Shown piece by piece: positions 35,635 to 43,465 of a stretch of DNA of 64,000 nt; position 1 is the stretch's first letter, and every line of letters starts with the position of its first letter. The notes under the pieces are model-generated. The model saw nothing but the letters and a program-made list of their open reading frames with translations, searched no databases and had not been told where the DNA came from. Both the position numbers and the translations under genes were made by a program. This DNA is from Winogradskyella pelagia (GTDB lineage: Bacteria > Bacteroidota > Bacteroidia > Flavobacteriales > Flavobacteriaceae): assembly GCF_017581965.1 (NCBI RefSeq), contig NZ_JAGEVF010000002.1, positions 248,001 through 312,000 on the forward strand, given 5' to 3'.

Positions 35635-35644
35635 CACATAGTGT

Positions 35645-35667
35645 AATCCTGAATTTGTTTCAGGATT
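35645..35667 (+). repeat. REP-like palindrome between nqrD and nqrE
   Basis: A perfect nine-base stem (AATCCTGAA with TTCAGGATT) and a five-base loop TTTGT. It resembles the CTGAA...TTCAG palindromes often seen between genes in Flavobacteriaceae genomes, as I recall them. It sits inside the transcribed nqr operon. Only one copy was noticed in this window. Confidence 0.5.
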
Positions 35668-35682
35668 TCAAACTCAAAATAT

Positions 35683-36420
35683 ATGGAACATTTAGAATTA
35701 TTTTTTAAATCGATTTTTGTAGATAATATGGTATTTGCATACTTCTTGGGAATGTGCTCTTACTTAGCAGTATCTAAGAAAGTATCAACGGCTGTTGGTT
35801 TAGGAGCTGCCGTCATATTTGTACTCATGATTACTGTACCGTTAAACTGGTTGCTAGACCAGTATTTACTGCAAGAAGGTGCTTTGTCATGGTTAGGAGA
35901 AGAGTATGCAAGTTATGATTTGAGTTTCTTATCATTTATAATGTTCATTGCTACTATTGCTACAATGGTTCAGTTAGTAGAAATCGTGGTTGAGAAATTC
36001 TCACCATCTTTATACAATTCATTAGGGATATTTTTACCGTTAATTGCTGTGAACTGTGCTATTTTAGGAGGTTCGTTATTTATGCAGTCTAGAGAAATCG
36101 AATCCTTAGGCTTAGCATTTAATTATGGTATTTCTTCGGGTATAGGATGGTTTTTAGCCATTTTAGCTATAGCTGCAATTAGAGAGAAAATAAGATACTC
36201 TGCTGTACCACCAGCATTGAGAGGTTTAGGAATCACTTTTATCATTACAGGACTTATGGCTATAGGTTTTATGAGTTTTGGAGGAATGCTTACAGGAGGT
36301 GATGAAGCCCCAAAAACAGAAGAAAAATCTGTTGCTATAAAAAAAGAATTGGAAAAAGAAAAAGAGGAAATTACTAAAAAAGTAAGCTTGGTAAATACCT
36401 CAAAAACAGAAAACGAATAG
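35683..36420 (+). CDS. nqrE: Na+-translocating NADH:quinone reductase subunit E, with charged C-terminal tail
   Basis: The 245-residue membrane subunit pairs with NqrD. Core motifs are FFKSIFVDNMVFAYFLGMCSY, GIFLPLIAVNCAILGGSLFM and ALRGLGITFIITGLMAIGF, with the Cys residues of the membrane iron-sulfur centre. Vibrio NqrE has about 198 residues. Here a tail from about residue 205 (TGGDEAPKTEEKSVAIKKEL and on) adds about 40 charged residues, rich in Lys and Glu and probably a cytosolic coiled coil. It overlaps no other gene; nqrF follows after four bases. Confidence 0.95.
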   Translation: MEHLELFFKSIFVDNMVFAYFLGMCSYLAVSKKVSTAVGLGAAVIFVLMITVPLNWLLDQYLLQEGALSWLGEEYASYDLSFLSFIMFIATIATMVQLVEIVVEKFSPSLYNSLGIFLPLIAVNCAILGGSLFMQSREIESLGLAFNYGISSGIGWFLAILAIAAIREKIRYSAVPPALRGLGITFIITGLMAIGFMSFGGMLTGGDEAPKTEEKSVAIKKELEKEKEEITKKVSLVNTSKTENE

Positions 36421-36424
36421 ACTT

Positions 36425-37738
36425 ATGATAGTATTAGCCGCAAGTACCATAGGAACAGTTATAGCTACGGTAGCAGCCTTTTTAGTTGTAACCTTACTTT
36501 TAGTCGCTTTGTTATTGGTAGTAAAACAAAAGCTATCTCCTTCAGGTCCTGTAAAAATCTTGATTAACGGAGAGCGTGAAATAGAAGTAGCCTCAGGGAG
36601 CACACTTTTAAATACTCTTGGAAGTAACAAGGTGTTTTTACCATCGGCTTGTGGTGGTGGTGGAACTTGTATTCAATGTGAGTGCCACGTTCTTTCTGGC
36701 GGTGGTGAAGCATTACCTACAGAAACACCTCACTTTTCAAGAAAAGAACTACAACATGGTGCACGATTAGCCTGCCAAGTTAAAGTAAAGCAGGATATGG
36801 AAATTACCATACCTGAGGAAGTATTTGGTATAAAGAAATGGGATGCAACTGTGGTTAGAAACTATAATGTAGCGTCTTTTATTAAGGAGTTTGTAGTAGA
36901 GATTCCTGAAGAAATGAACTATAAAGCGGGAGGGTATATACAAATTGAAATCCCTCCTTGTACAGTAAAATACGAAGACATTGATATCACAGCTCATCCA
37001 GAAGAGCACGATAAACCAGATAAATTCCAAGAAGAATGGGATAAATTTGGATTATGGCCTTTGGTGATGAAAAATGATGAGGTTGTGGAACGCGCTTACT
37101 CCATGGCGTCTTACCCAGCAGAAGGTCGCGAGATTATGCTTAATGTGCGTATTGCCACACCACCATGGGACCGTTCTAAGAATCAATGGATGGATGTTAA
37201 CCCAGGAATAGCATCTTCGTACATCTTTGCTCAAAAGCCAGGTGACAAGGTTGTTATTTCAGGTCCTTATGGAGAGTTCTTTATCAATGAATCAGAAAGT
37301 GAGATGCTTTACGTAGGTGGTGGAGCAGGAATGGCACCGATGCGCTCTCACTTGTATCACTTGTTCAAAACGTTAAAGACTGGCCGAAAGGTGACGTATT
37401 GGTATGGCGGTCGCTCTAAGAGAGAGCTGTTTTACATTGATCACTTTAGAGAATTAGAAAAGGATTTCCCGAATTTTAAATTCTATATGGCCTTGTCAGA
37501 GCCGTTAGAAGAAGATAATTGGACAGTGAAAAAAGATATTAACGATGAAAAAGCTGATGGTTTCGTTGGTTTTATACATCAAGTGGTTATAGACAATTAC
37601 TTAAATCATCACGAAACACCAGAAGATATAGAGTTGTATTTCTGTGGTCCTCCTTTAATGAACCAAGCGGTTCAAAAAATGGGAGAGGATTTTGGAATTC
37701 CAGACGAACATATTAGATTCGATGATTTCGGAGGTTAA
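36425..37738 (+). CDS. nqrF: Na+-translocating NADH:quinone reductase subunit F
   Basis: NqrF oxidises NADH and passes electrons into the complex. The 437-residue protein has an N-terminal membrane helix (residues 3-33), a 2Fe-2S ferredoxin domain with Cys76, Cys82, Cys85 and Cys117, and a ferredoxin-reductase domain. FAD binding is shown by RAYSMASYP, and NADH binding by YVGGGAGMAPMRSH and ELYFCGPPLMN. It is the last gene of the operon and is followed by a strong terminator. Confidence 0.97.
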   Translation: MIVLAASTIGTVIATVAAFLVVTLLLVALLLVVKQKLSPSGPVKILINGEREIEVASGSTLLNTLGSNKVFLPSACGGGGTCIQCECHVLSGGGEALPTETPHFSRKELQHGARLACQVKVKQDMEITIPEEVFGIKKWDATVVRNYNVASFIKEFVVEIPEEMNYKAGGYIQIEIPPCTVKYEDIDITAHPEEHDKPDKFQEEWDKFGLWPLVMKNDEVVERAYSMASYPAEGREIMLNVRIATPPWDRSKNQWMDVNPGIASSYIFAQKPGDKVVISGPYGEFFINESESEMLYVGGGAGMAPMRSHLYHLFKTLKTGRKVTYWYGGRSKRELFYIDHFRELEKDFPNFKFYMALSEPLEEDNWTVKKDINDEKADGFVGFIHQVVIDNYLNHHETPEDIELYFCGPPLMNQAVQKMGEDFGIPDEHIRFDDFGG

Positions 37739-37741
37739 TAC

Positions 37742-37773
37742 AAAAAGCCAACTTTACTAAAGTTGGCTTTTTT
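37742..37773. terminator. Bidirectional intrinsic terminator after nqrF
   Basis: Inverted repeat with 15-base complementary arms (37742-37756 and 37758-37772, core AGCCAACTT) flanked by A and T runs, between convergent nqrF and the next unknown gene. Confidence 0.85.
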
Positions 37774-37793
37774 ATTTTTAGAATACGATTTAA

Positions 37794-38240
37794 CTATTTA
37801 ACTTCTACTAATTCTTGCTTTTGCTTAAAGTTGAATAGAGAAGAACAGTCCATAAAATTTTTGATACAATCTAATTGACATAAGCATTCTACTACTTGAG
37901 AAAGACCATTGAATAAAATGTCTTTATTACTAATATCATCAGGGCGAATTAATCTACCTCGATTCAACCCTGTATAACCACAGCCTTTTAAAAAAGCCTG
38001 TTCAATTTGTAGCAATTCTGTAGGTGTATAGCCATTAAAACGGCGCCCAAAATTCTCGTTAACCAATCCAACATAATTGAGTTTTACAGAACCATGTCTG
38101 TCCGTAAGATGTTTCCAGCTATCCGAACAATCTAAAATATTGCCTACCGCGCAATGTTTGCAGTCATCAGGGTTTAAAGTATTATTGTGAAAAGCTTCGT
38201 ATAGCTTTTTAACAGCAGCATCAAATCGTCTAGTAGTCAT
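37794..38240 (-). CDS. Cysteine-rich flavobacterial protein of unknown function
   Basis: The 148-residue soluble protein has no signal peptide. It holds a C-x2-C pair at residues 27 and 30 (DDCKHCAVGN), Cys38, and a second cluster near the C-terminus (ECLCQLDCIKNFMDC), which might bind a metal. Further visible features are NYVGLVNENFGRRFNGYTPTELLQIE and FLKGCGYTG. From memory, homologues in Flavobacteriaceae are often labelled as an NQR subunit F, but no ferredoxin or reductase motif is present, so the label looks like a neighbour effect. It is convergent with nqrF. Function unknown. Confidence 0.7.
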   Translation of the reverse strand: MTTRRFDAAVKKLYEAFHNNTLNPDDCKHCAVGNILDCSDSWKHLTDRHGSVKLNYVGLVNENFGRRFNGYTPTELLQIEQAFLKGCGYTGLNRGRLIRPDDISNKDILFNGLSQVVECLCQLDCIKNFMDCSSLFNFKQKQELVEVK

Positions 38241-38303
38241 ATTTCTTTTTCTTTTTCAATATTGAAGATACAAAAAATCAAAATGAAACTCAAAATCAAG
38301 GAT

Positions 38304-38684
38304 TTATTTGTATTCCATAATAAGAAATTCAGCGGAGGTAGTTCCAATATTTAATACCTCATGCCATTCAATATAATCATTACTGAAACTATAACCTGTT
38401 GGGATATCTACCTCTCTAGTGCCTGCAGAATCTGTTATTCTAAATATTCCGCCGGCTAAGGTATAACCAATATGAGCTTTGTGGTAGTGGCGCTCATGAC
38501 CAACGCTTGGCGGAAAGCTGCATTTCAAAACACGCAGTTTATCCGTTTCTTCAACAATTTCACATACTACTTCGTCCTGCCAACCTGCTTCAAGCGGGTC
38601 TGGTAATTGATTGTTGTGCTTACAGGTAAAGACTAAACAAATAAGTAATACAATTAAATAACGACTGTGTTCAATGGAAACCAT
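38304..38684 (-). CDS. Cupin-domain protein with N-terminal signal
   Basis: The 126-residue version starts at the ATG at 38684 (MVSIEHSRYLIVLLICLVFTCKHN), with a hydrophobic segment ending in FTC, a likely lipoprotein signal; a longer start exists at 38732. The mature part is a small cupin barrel with VGHERHYHKAHIGYTLAGG, in which the His residues fit metal motif 1, and EWHEVLNIGTTSAEFLIMEY for motif 2. It probably acts in the periplasm. Substrate unknown. It is divergent from the next gene, with no terminator seen. Confidence 0.65.
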   Translation of the reverse strand: MVSIEHSRYLIVLLICLVFTCKHNNQLPDPLEAGWQDEVVCEIVEETDKLRVLKCSFPPSVGHERHYHKAHIGYTLAGGIFRITDSAGTREVDIPTGYSFSNDYIEWHEVLNIGTTSAEFLIMEYK

Positions 38685-38755
38685 AGGTGTTTTATAAGCT
38701 ATAAATATACAAGAGATAGACTTAGTCTTCATTTATTTTTTGATGACATTGTTCG

Positions 38756-38763
38756 TATCTTTG
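38756..38763 (+). promoter_or_regulatory. Putative -7 promoter element almost touching the ATG at 38768
   Basis: TATCTTTG matches TANNTTTG exactly and ends four bases before the ATG, so transcription would start at or near the start codon. Confidence 0.45.
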
Positions 38764-38767
38764 CAAT

Positions 38768-39145
38768 ATGTCCAAAGAACTAACACAGCAGGAGCTTCAC
38801 AACCTGGCAATGAATCACGTCGGAAAGGATTTAGAGAAGCGTGGCTTTGAGTTTGTAGCCATAAATAGCAAGCTCAAAAGGCATCCACAGTTTGTTTGTA
38901 TAGATAAAAACAGCCAGTATTTCTTTGTAGTGGTGAGGGCGGTCTTGCTCCCCGAGAATCCAAATAATTATGATGTGGTTTGGATGGAAACATTTAAAAA
39001 GCATGCCTTTGATAAAAATGCTAAAGTACTCTATGCAGGTGTCGGTTTAGGTAATCCTAATGGAGAGCATTTACCTATCTATTTAAACGAGGAATATTTA
39101 ATCGAGTATAATGGGATTCAAGTTGTAGAAATGAACCTCAATTAG
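38768..39145 (+). CDS. Small conserved flavobacterial protein next to nqr
   Basis: The 125-residue soluble protein begins MSKELTQQELHNLAMNHVGK and contains DLEKRGFEFVAINSKLKRHPQFV and VLYAGVGLGNPNGEHLP. I recall the family as widespread in Flavobacteriia near nqr genes, where it often carries an NQR subunit F label; no Fe-S or flavin motif supports that. The alpha/beta pattern may be nuclease-like, but this is a guess. It is upstream of apbE by 37 bases and probably co-transcribed with it, which hints at a link to flavin or NQR maturation. Confidence 0.7.
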   Translation: MSKELTQQELHNLAMNHVGKDLEKRGFEFVAINSKLKRHPQFVCIDKNSQYFFVVVRAVLLPENPNNYDVVWMETFKKHAFDKNAKVLYAGVGLGNPNGEHLPIYLNEEYLIEYNGIQVVEMNLN

Positions 39146-39182
39146 CCTACTTTGTTATTTTTATAAAAACATTTAACTCGTT

Positions 39183-40166
39183 ATGAGAAAATTAATTTCA
39201 ATTACTTTGATTGTTGCATTCGTTTTAGCTTGTACACAAAAAGCTCCTGAGAATGTTGTGCTAAGAGGACCAGTTTTTGGTACCGATTTTTCCATTTTGT
39301 ATTATGTGGACGATGGGACAAATTATATGGACGAGATTGAAGGCTTATTTGAAAATGTCAACATGTCTTTGTCAACCTATATTGCAGAATCTAGACTCTC
39401 TCAAATTAACAGAAATGAGAGCAATGAGGTAGATGAACATTTTAAAAAGGTAATGGCTGCTTCAAAAGTTATTTACAGGCTATCAGAAGGTGTATTTGAT
39501 CCCACAATAGGAAATGTGGTCAATGCATGGAATTTTGGCGCTGATAAGAATAAATTTTTAACCGATAGCACAACCATAGACAGCCTAATGCAATATGTAG
39601 GTTTAAATCGGGTAGGTATTGTAGGAAATAAGATTCAAAAGCCAAAGGAAACTTATTTGGAGTTTAATGCTATTGCAAAGGGCTATGGCGTAGATGTTAT
39701 TGGTGAATTTTTAGAATCTAAGGGTATTGATAACTATTTGGTCACCATTGGCGGTGATATGAGGGTTTCAGGTATAAATAAAGAAAAGAATCAACCATGG
39801 TTAATAGGAATTGATGATCCTAACTTCGATGGTTCGCAGTCTTTCTCTAAGAGCATTTCACTTAAAAATGAATCTATGGCCACGTCAGGGACTTATAGAA
39901 AATATAAGGTTGATGCAAATGGTAATCGCTATGCACATATTATTAATACAAAAACTGGCTATCCAACAAAAACCAATGTTTTAAGTGTATCGGTTATAGC
40001 AGAAGATTGTATGACTGCAGACGCATATGCCACAACGTTCCAGGCAATGGGTATTGAAAAAGTAAAAGAGTTTTTAGAACGTCATCATCAATTGAAGGTG
40101 TACTTCATCTACCTCAATGAAAATAATGAAATGGAGTTTCTTACCTTAAACGGATTCCCTGAATAG
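39183..40166 (+). CDS. apbE: FAD:protein FMN transferase (ApbE), lipoprotein
   Basis: ApbE attaches FMN through a phosphodiester bond to Thr in NqrB and NqrC. The 327-residue protein has a lipoprotein signal (ISITLIVAFVLACTQ, lipobox Cys17). Family motifs are GPVFGTDFSILYYV, FDPTIGNVVNAWNFGADK, EFNAIAKGYGVDVIGEFL, YLVTIGGDMRVSG and the metal-binding end AEDCMTADAYATTFQAMG. The nqr operon lies 1.4 kb upstream, so its targets are encoded next to it. The stop lies one base from the convergent methyltransferase stop. Confidence 0.95.
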   Translation: MRKLISITLIVAFVLACTQKAPENVVLRGPVFGTDFSILYYVDDGTNYMDEIEGLFENVNMSLSTYIAESRLSQINRNESNEVDEHFKKVMAASKVIYRLSEGVFDPTIGNVVNAWNFGADKNKFLTDSTTIDSLMQYVGLNRVGIVGNKIQKPKETYLEFNAIAKGYGVDVIGEFLESKGIDNYLVTIGGDMRVSGINKEKNQPWLIGIDDPNFDGSQSFSKSISLKNESMATSGTYRKYKVDANGNRYAHIINTKTGYPTKTNVLSVSVIAEDCMTADAYATTFQAMGIEKVKEFLERHHQLKVYFIYLNENNEMEFLTLNGFPE

Positions 40167-40167
40167 C

Positions 40168-40932
40168 TTATTTTTGAACAAATGGAATGAGCTCACCTTG
40201 GGACAAACGATAGGTGTTGACCTCAACTTTTGATAATTTATTGGTATAATCAATGGCCTTCACTTTAAAACCAATAGAACGCAGTTTATCAAAATAATCC
40301 ATACCATAAACACGGACATGATCGTATTGCCCAAATATTTCAGCACGTTCTTTTCTGCTTGTAATAGAATTATCCTCAAAAGTGGTTTCCCTTGATAAGT
40401 CTTGTGGAATTTGAAATATTCCCCAACCGCTGGGTTTCATTATTCGATAGAGCTCTTGCATAGCTCTAGTGTCGTCTGGGATGTGTTCTAACACATGATT
40501 GCAAAGAATAACATCAAATTCGTTATCCTTAAAAGGTAGGTTGCAAATATCCGCTTTAATATCTGCAATAGGTGAATTTAAATCTGTAGTGGTATAATCA
40601 AGGTTCGTCAATTTTCTGAAGCGTTTTAAAAAGCATTGTTCTGGCGCAAAGTGCAAAATCTTTAGATTTTCCGTAAAGAAGGTGGTTTCTTGCTGAAGAA
40701 ATACCCAAAGCAATCTGTGGCGCTCTAGAGATAGAGTGGAAGGCGACAATACGTTTGGTCTTTGCTTGCCATAGCCATAAGGCAAAAAGCTTCTAAAACT
40801 TTTACCATCAATAGGGTCTGTATAGGTTTTACCTTTTAAGACCATTTCTAATATTGGCTTTAGTACATAACTAAGCCTAATAAGAACAGGCCTAGGTAAA
40901 GTATTTAAAATGAATCTGAAAATCGATTTCAA
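40168..40932 (-). CDS. SAM-dependent class I methyltransferase
   Basis: The 254-residue protein has an N-terminal basic helical part and a methyltransferase domain: LKILHFAPEQCF, ADICNLPFKDNEFDVILCNHVLEHIPDD (Methyltransf_11 motifs II and III) and ELYRIMKPSGWGIFQIP. The SAM motif I (HFAPEQC) differs from the GxGxG norm. Substrate unknown. The ATG overlaps the stop of the cupin gene by four bases (ATGA), so it is translationally coupled to it as the third gene of a map-cupin-methyltransferase operon. Confidence 0.85.
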   Translation of the reverse strand: MKSIFRFILNTLPRPVLIRLSYVLKPILEMVLKGKTYTDPIDGKSFRSFLPYGYGKQRPNVLSPSTLSLERHRLLWVFLQQETTFFTENLKILHFAPEQCFLKRFRKLTNLDYTTTDLNSPIADIKADICNLPFKDNEFDVILCNHVLEHIPDDTRAMQELYRIMKPSGWGIFQIPQDLSRETTFEDNSITSRKERAEIFGQYDHVRVYGMDYFDKLRSIGFKVKAIDYTNKLSKVEVNTYRLSQGELIPFVQK

Positions 40933-41258
40933 AGCAAGGATTTATAATCTTCACGGACTGGGAAAAATACATCTAAAATCTTACATGGCGTTAATGATTT
41001 ACCACTATGTGGCATATTGGAAGGAATTACCAATATTGACCCAGGTTTATGAATTTTTGTAGAATCACCTACAGTCATTTCAAATTCTCCTTCTACGATT
41101 TGTGATACTTGCTCATGTTGGTGATGGTGTAAGGGTAATTCGTATCCGGCCTCAACTTCCCAAAAGGCAAACGTCATTGACTCTGTATGTAAAAAACGAG
41201 CTTTAAAGCCCTTAACGACTTCAACAGGTTCAATGTCTAGTATTCGTTGGTCTATCAC
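40929..41258 (-). CDS. Small cupin-domain protein
   Basis: The 109-residue cytosolic protein is a single cupin barrel: ELPLHHHQHEQVSQIVEGEFEMTVG carries the metal-binding His and Glu of motif 1, and VIPSNMPHSGKSL motif 2. The ligand is unknown. The first codon overlaps the stop of map (four bases) and the stop overlaps the methyltransferase start, so the three genes are coupled. Confidence 0.8.
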   Translation of the reverse strand: MIDQRILDIEPVEVVKGFKARFLHTESMTFAFWEVEAGYELPLHHHQHEQVSQIVEGEFEMTVGDSTKIHKPGSILVIPSNMPHSGKSLTPCKILDVFFPVREDYKSLL

Positions 41259-42073
41259 AATACCAATGTTTTTTCTCTGAAATGGTCCTCATCGTTAGAT
41301 GTAATTCCAAGAGCCTCATGGACATAAGCAAATGTAGATAGAATTTCAGGTTTGCCATTTACTAATGCAACATCATGTTCAAAATGAACACTTGGCTTAC
41401 TGTCTTGCGTTACTATGGTCCATCCGTCTTTTAATTGTTTCACTTTGTGAGTACCCATATTTATCATGGGTTCTATAGCCACAACCATACCCTCTACAAA
41501 TTTCTTTCCTCTGCCACGGCGCCCATAATTAGGCATCTCTGGGTCTTCATGCATTTTACGTCCAATACCATGACCTACAAGTTCCCGGACGACACCATAC
41601 CCATGAGATTCACAATACTGCTGAATGGCATAACCCACATCACCAACTCTGTTACCATTTTTAAATTGTTCAATACCAATGTACAGGGATTCTTTTGTGA
41701 TTTGTACAAGCTGTTTTGTGGCTTCATCCACGTCACCAATTTCAAAAGTATATGCGTGATCTCCGTAAAACCCATTCATTAATGCACCACAATCAACAGA
41801 AACAATATCACCATTTTTAAGAGGTGTATCTGTTGGTAGTCCATGAACTACAGCTTCATTTACACTACAAAGCAAAGTTGATGGACAATCATATAAACCT
41901 TTAAAACCGGGTAAAGCGCCATGGTCTCTAATAAAGGTCTCTGCAAGGGCATCTAAATGATTGGTAGTTACACCTTCTTTTATTTCTTTTGCAAGCATTC
42001 CCAAAGTTTTAGAAACAATAAGAGCGCTTTGCCGCATCAGTTCGATTTCCTCAGGTGTTTTCGTAATAATCAT
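41255..42073 (-). CDS. map: Type I methionine aminopeptidase
   Basis: The enzyme removes the initiator Met from new proteins. The 272-residue protein has all five metal ligands in DCGALMNGFYGDHAYTFEIGD (two Asp), GHGIGRKMHEDPEMPNYG (His), a Glu in VAIEPMINMG and a Glu in FEHDVALV. The catalytic His lies in CSVNEAVVHGLP. The normal short N-terminus shows type Ia. A promoter element lies 17 bases upstream. Here map is the first gene of an operon with a cupin and a methyltransferase rather than of a ribosomal operon. Confidence 0.95.
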   Translation of the reverse strand: MIITKTPEEIELMRQSALIVSKTLGMLAKEIKEGVTTNHLDALAETFIRDHGALPGFKGLYDCPSTLLCSVNEAVVHGLPTDTPLKNGDIVSVDCGALMNGFYGDHAYTFEIGDVDEATKQLVQITKESLYIGIEQFKNGNRVGDVGYAIQQYCESHGYGVVRELVGHGIGRKMHEDPEMPNYGRRGRGKKFVEGMVVAIEPMINMGTHKVKQLKDGWTIVTQDSKPSVHFEHDVALVNGKPEILSTFAYVHEALGITSNDEDHFREKTLVL

Positions 42074-42089
42074 AGGTGAAATTTAGCAG

Positions 42090-42097
42090 CAAAGATA
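42090..42097 (-). promoter_or_regulatory. Putative -7 promoter element for map
   Basis: The minus strand reads TATCTTTG, exact consensus; the leader to the map ATG would be about 10 bases. Confidence 0.5.
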
Positions 42098-42167
42098 GCT
42101 AATTTAAAGGATTTTTAAATTTCTGAAAAACATGATAAAAGGCAGTTTTTTTGAACATTTTGTAAGT

Positions 42168-42175
42168 TAAGTTTG
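42168..42175 (+). promoter_or_regulatory. Putative -7 promoter element for the CoA-transferase gene
   Basis: TAAGTTTG matches TANNTTTG; the predicted leader to the ATG at 42199 is about 18 bases. Confidence 0.45.
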
Positions 42176-42198
42176 TAAGCTAAAAATGTAATATTAAT

Positions 42199-43464
42199 AT
42201 GTACAAAACAATGACCGCCGAAGAGGCTCTGAAAATTGTAAAATCTAACGATAAAATTTATCTACATGCCGCAGCGGCAGTACCACAAGTATTGGTGAAA
42301 GCACTTTCGGAGAGGCACGAAGAATTGAGAAATGTTGAAATATGCCAGTTACACACAGAAGGCGATGCCCCATACGCTAATCCAGAATATGCAAAGAGTT
42401 TTCATGTCAATTCCTTTTTTATTGGACGTAATGTTAGGCATACCCTTAAGGCAGGTAACGGTTCTTATACACCAGTTTTTTTAAGTGAGGTCCCTTTACT
42501 TTTTAAAAGAAATATCGTAGATATCAATGTGGCCTTAATCCACGTATCGGTCCCTGATAAACATGGATATTGTTCTTTAGGTGTTTCTGTTGAAGCCACT
42601 TTAGCAGCTATTGACAATGCAGACCATGTTATTGCTCAGGTGAATAAACAAATGCCAAGGACTTTTGGTGATGGTATAATCCATGTGACTGAAATTGATG
42701 CTTTTGTTGAGGTAGATGAGCCCTTGCCGGCATTCCCTGTTACAGAGCCTAAAGCCATTGAGAAGAAAATTGGAGATTATGTTGCAGAATTAATAGAGGA
42801 CGGTAGTACGTTACAAATGGGCATTGGTAATATTCCTAATGCAGTATTAACACGACTTCACAACCATAAAGATTTAGGCCTCCATACTGAAATGTTTTCT
42901 GATGGTGTTATTGATTTAATTTTAAAGGATGTTATTAACGGAAACCATAAAGGTATTAACCCAGGACGTGCTATGGCAACATTTTTAATGGGCTCACAGC
43001 GCTTATACGACTATGTGCATGATAATCCTTTTGTTGAAATGCGAACTTCAGATTTTGTAAATGATGTTTCAATAATTAAACTTAACCCTAAGATGGTGGC
43101 TATCAATTCTGCTGTTGAGGTTGATGTTACCGGACAGGTTTGTGCAGATTCTATTGGCTCTAAAATGTATTCTGGTGTTGGTGGGCAAATGGATTTTATT
43201 AGAGGTGCCTCTTTAAGTGAAGGTGGAAAAGCCATTATAGCCCTTCCTTCCGCAACTAAAAAAGGAGTAAGCCGCATAGTTCCTTCATTAAAGCCTGGTG
43301 CAGGTGTAGTTACAACAAGGGCTCATGTGCATTATGTCGTAACGGAATACGGTGTTGCCAATTTATATGGGAAAACAATTAAGCAACGGGTAAAAGCATT
43401 GGTTGAAATCTCTCACCCAGACCATAGAGAAAGTATTGATAAAGCTTATTTTGAGATGATGTAA
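42199..43464 (+). CDS. Acetyl-CoA hydrolase/transferase family protein (4-hydroxybutyrate CoA-transferase-like)
   Basis: The 421-residue protein belongs to the family of bacterial acetyl-CoA:carboxylate CoA-transferases. Visible motifs are DKIYLHAAAAVPQVLVKAL, VSVPDKHGYCSLGVSVEA, LQMGIGNIPNAVLTRL, the likely catalytic Glu in LHTEMFSDGVIDL, and a CoA-binding C-terminal half ending VVTEYGVANLYGKTIKQR. It moves CoA between acetyl-CoA and an organic acid. The exact acid cannot be told. It is convergent with the HAD gene, one base apart. Confidence 0.88.
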   Translation: MYKTMTAEEALKIVKSNDKIYLHAAAAVPQVLVKALSERHEELRNVEICQLHTEGDAPYANPEYAKSFHVNSFFIGRNVRHTLKAGNGSYTPVFLSEVPLLFKRNIVDINVALIHVSVPDKHGYCSLGVSVEATLAAIDNADHVIAQVNKQMPRTFGDGIIHVTEIDAFVEVDEPLPAFPVTEPKAIEKKIGDYVAELIEDGSTLQMGIGNIPNAVLTRLHNHKDLGLHTEMFSDGVIDLILKDVINGNHKGINPGRAMATFLMGSQRLYDYVHDNPFVEMRTSDFVNDVSIIKLNPKMVAINSAVEVDVTGQVCADSIGSKMYSGVGGQMDFIRGASLSEGGKAIIALPSATKKGVSRIVPSLKPGAGVVTTRAHVHYVVTEYGVANLYGKTIKQRVKALVEISHPDHRESIDKAYFEMM

Positions 43465-43465
43465 T

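Noticed and set aside
37794-38240. A second nqrF or NQR subunit F
   Set aside because: No ferredoxin Cys pattern, FAD or NADH motif is present, and the true nqrF with all of these lies directly upstream.
41435-41782. A 115-codon plus-strand open frame opposite map
   Set aside because: It covers the metal-site region of map in antisense and has no independent support.
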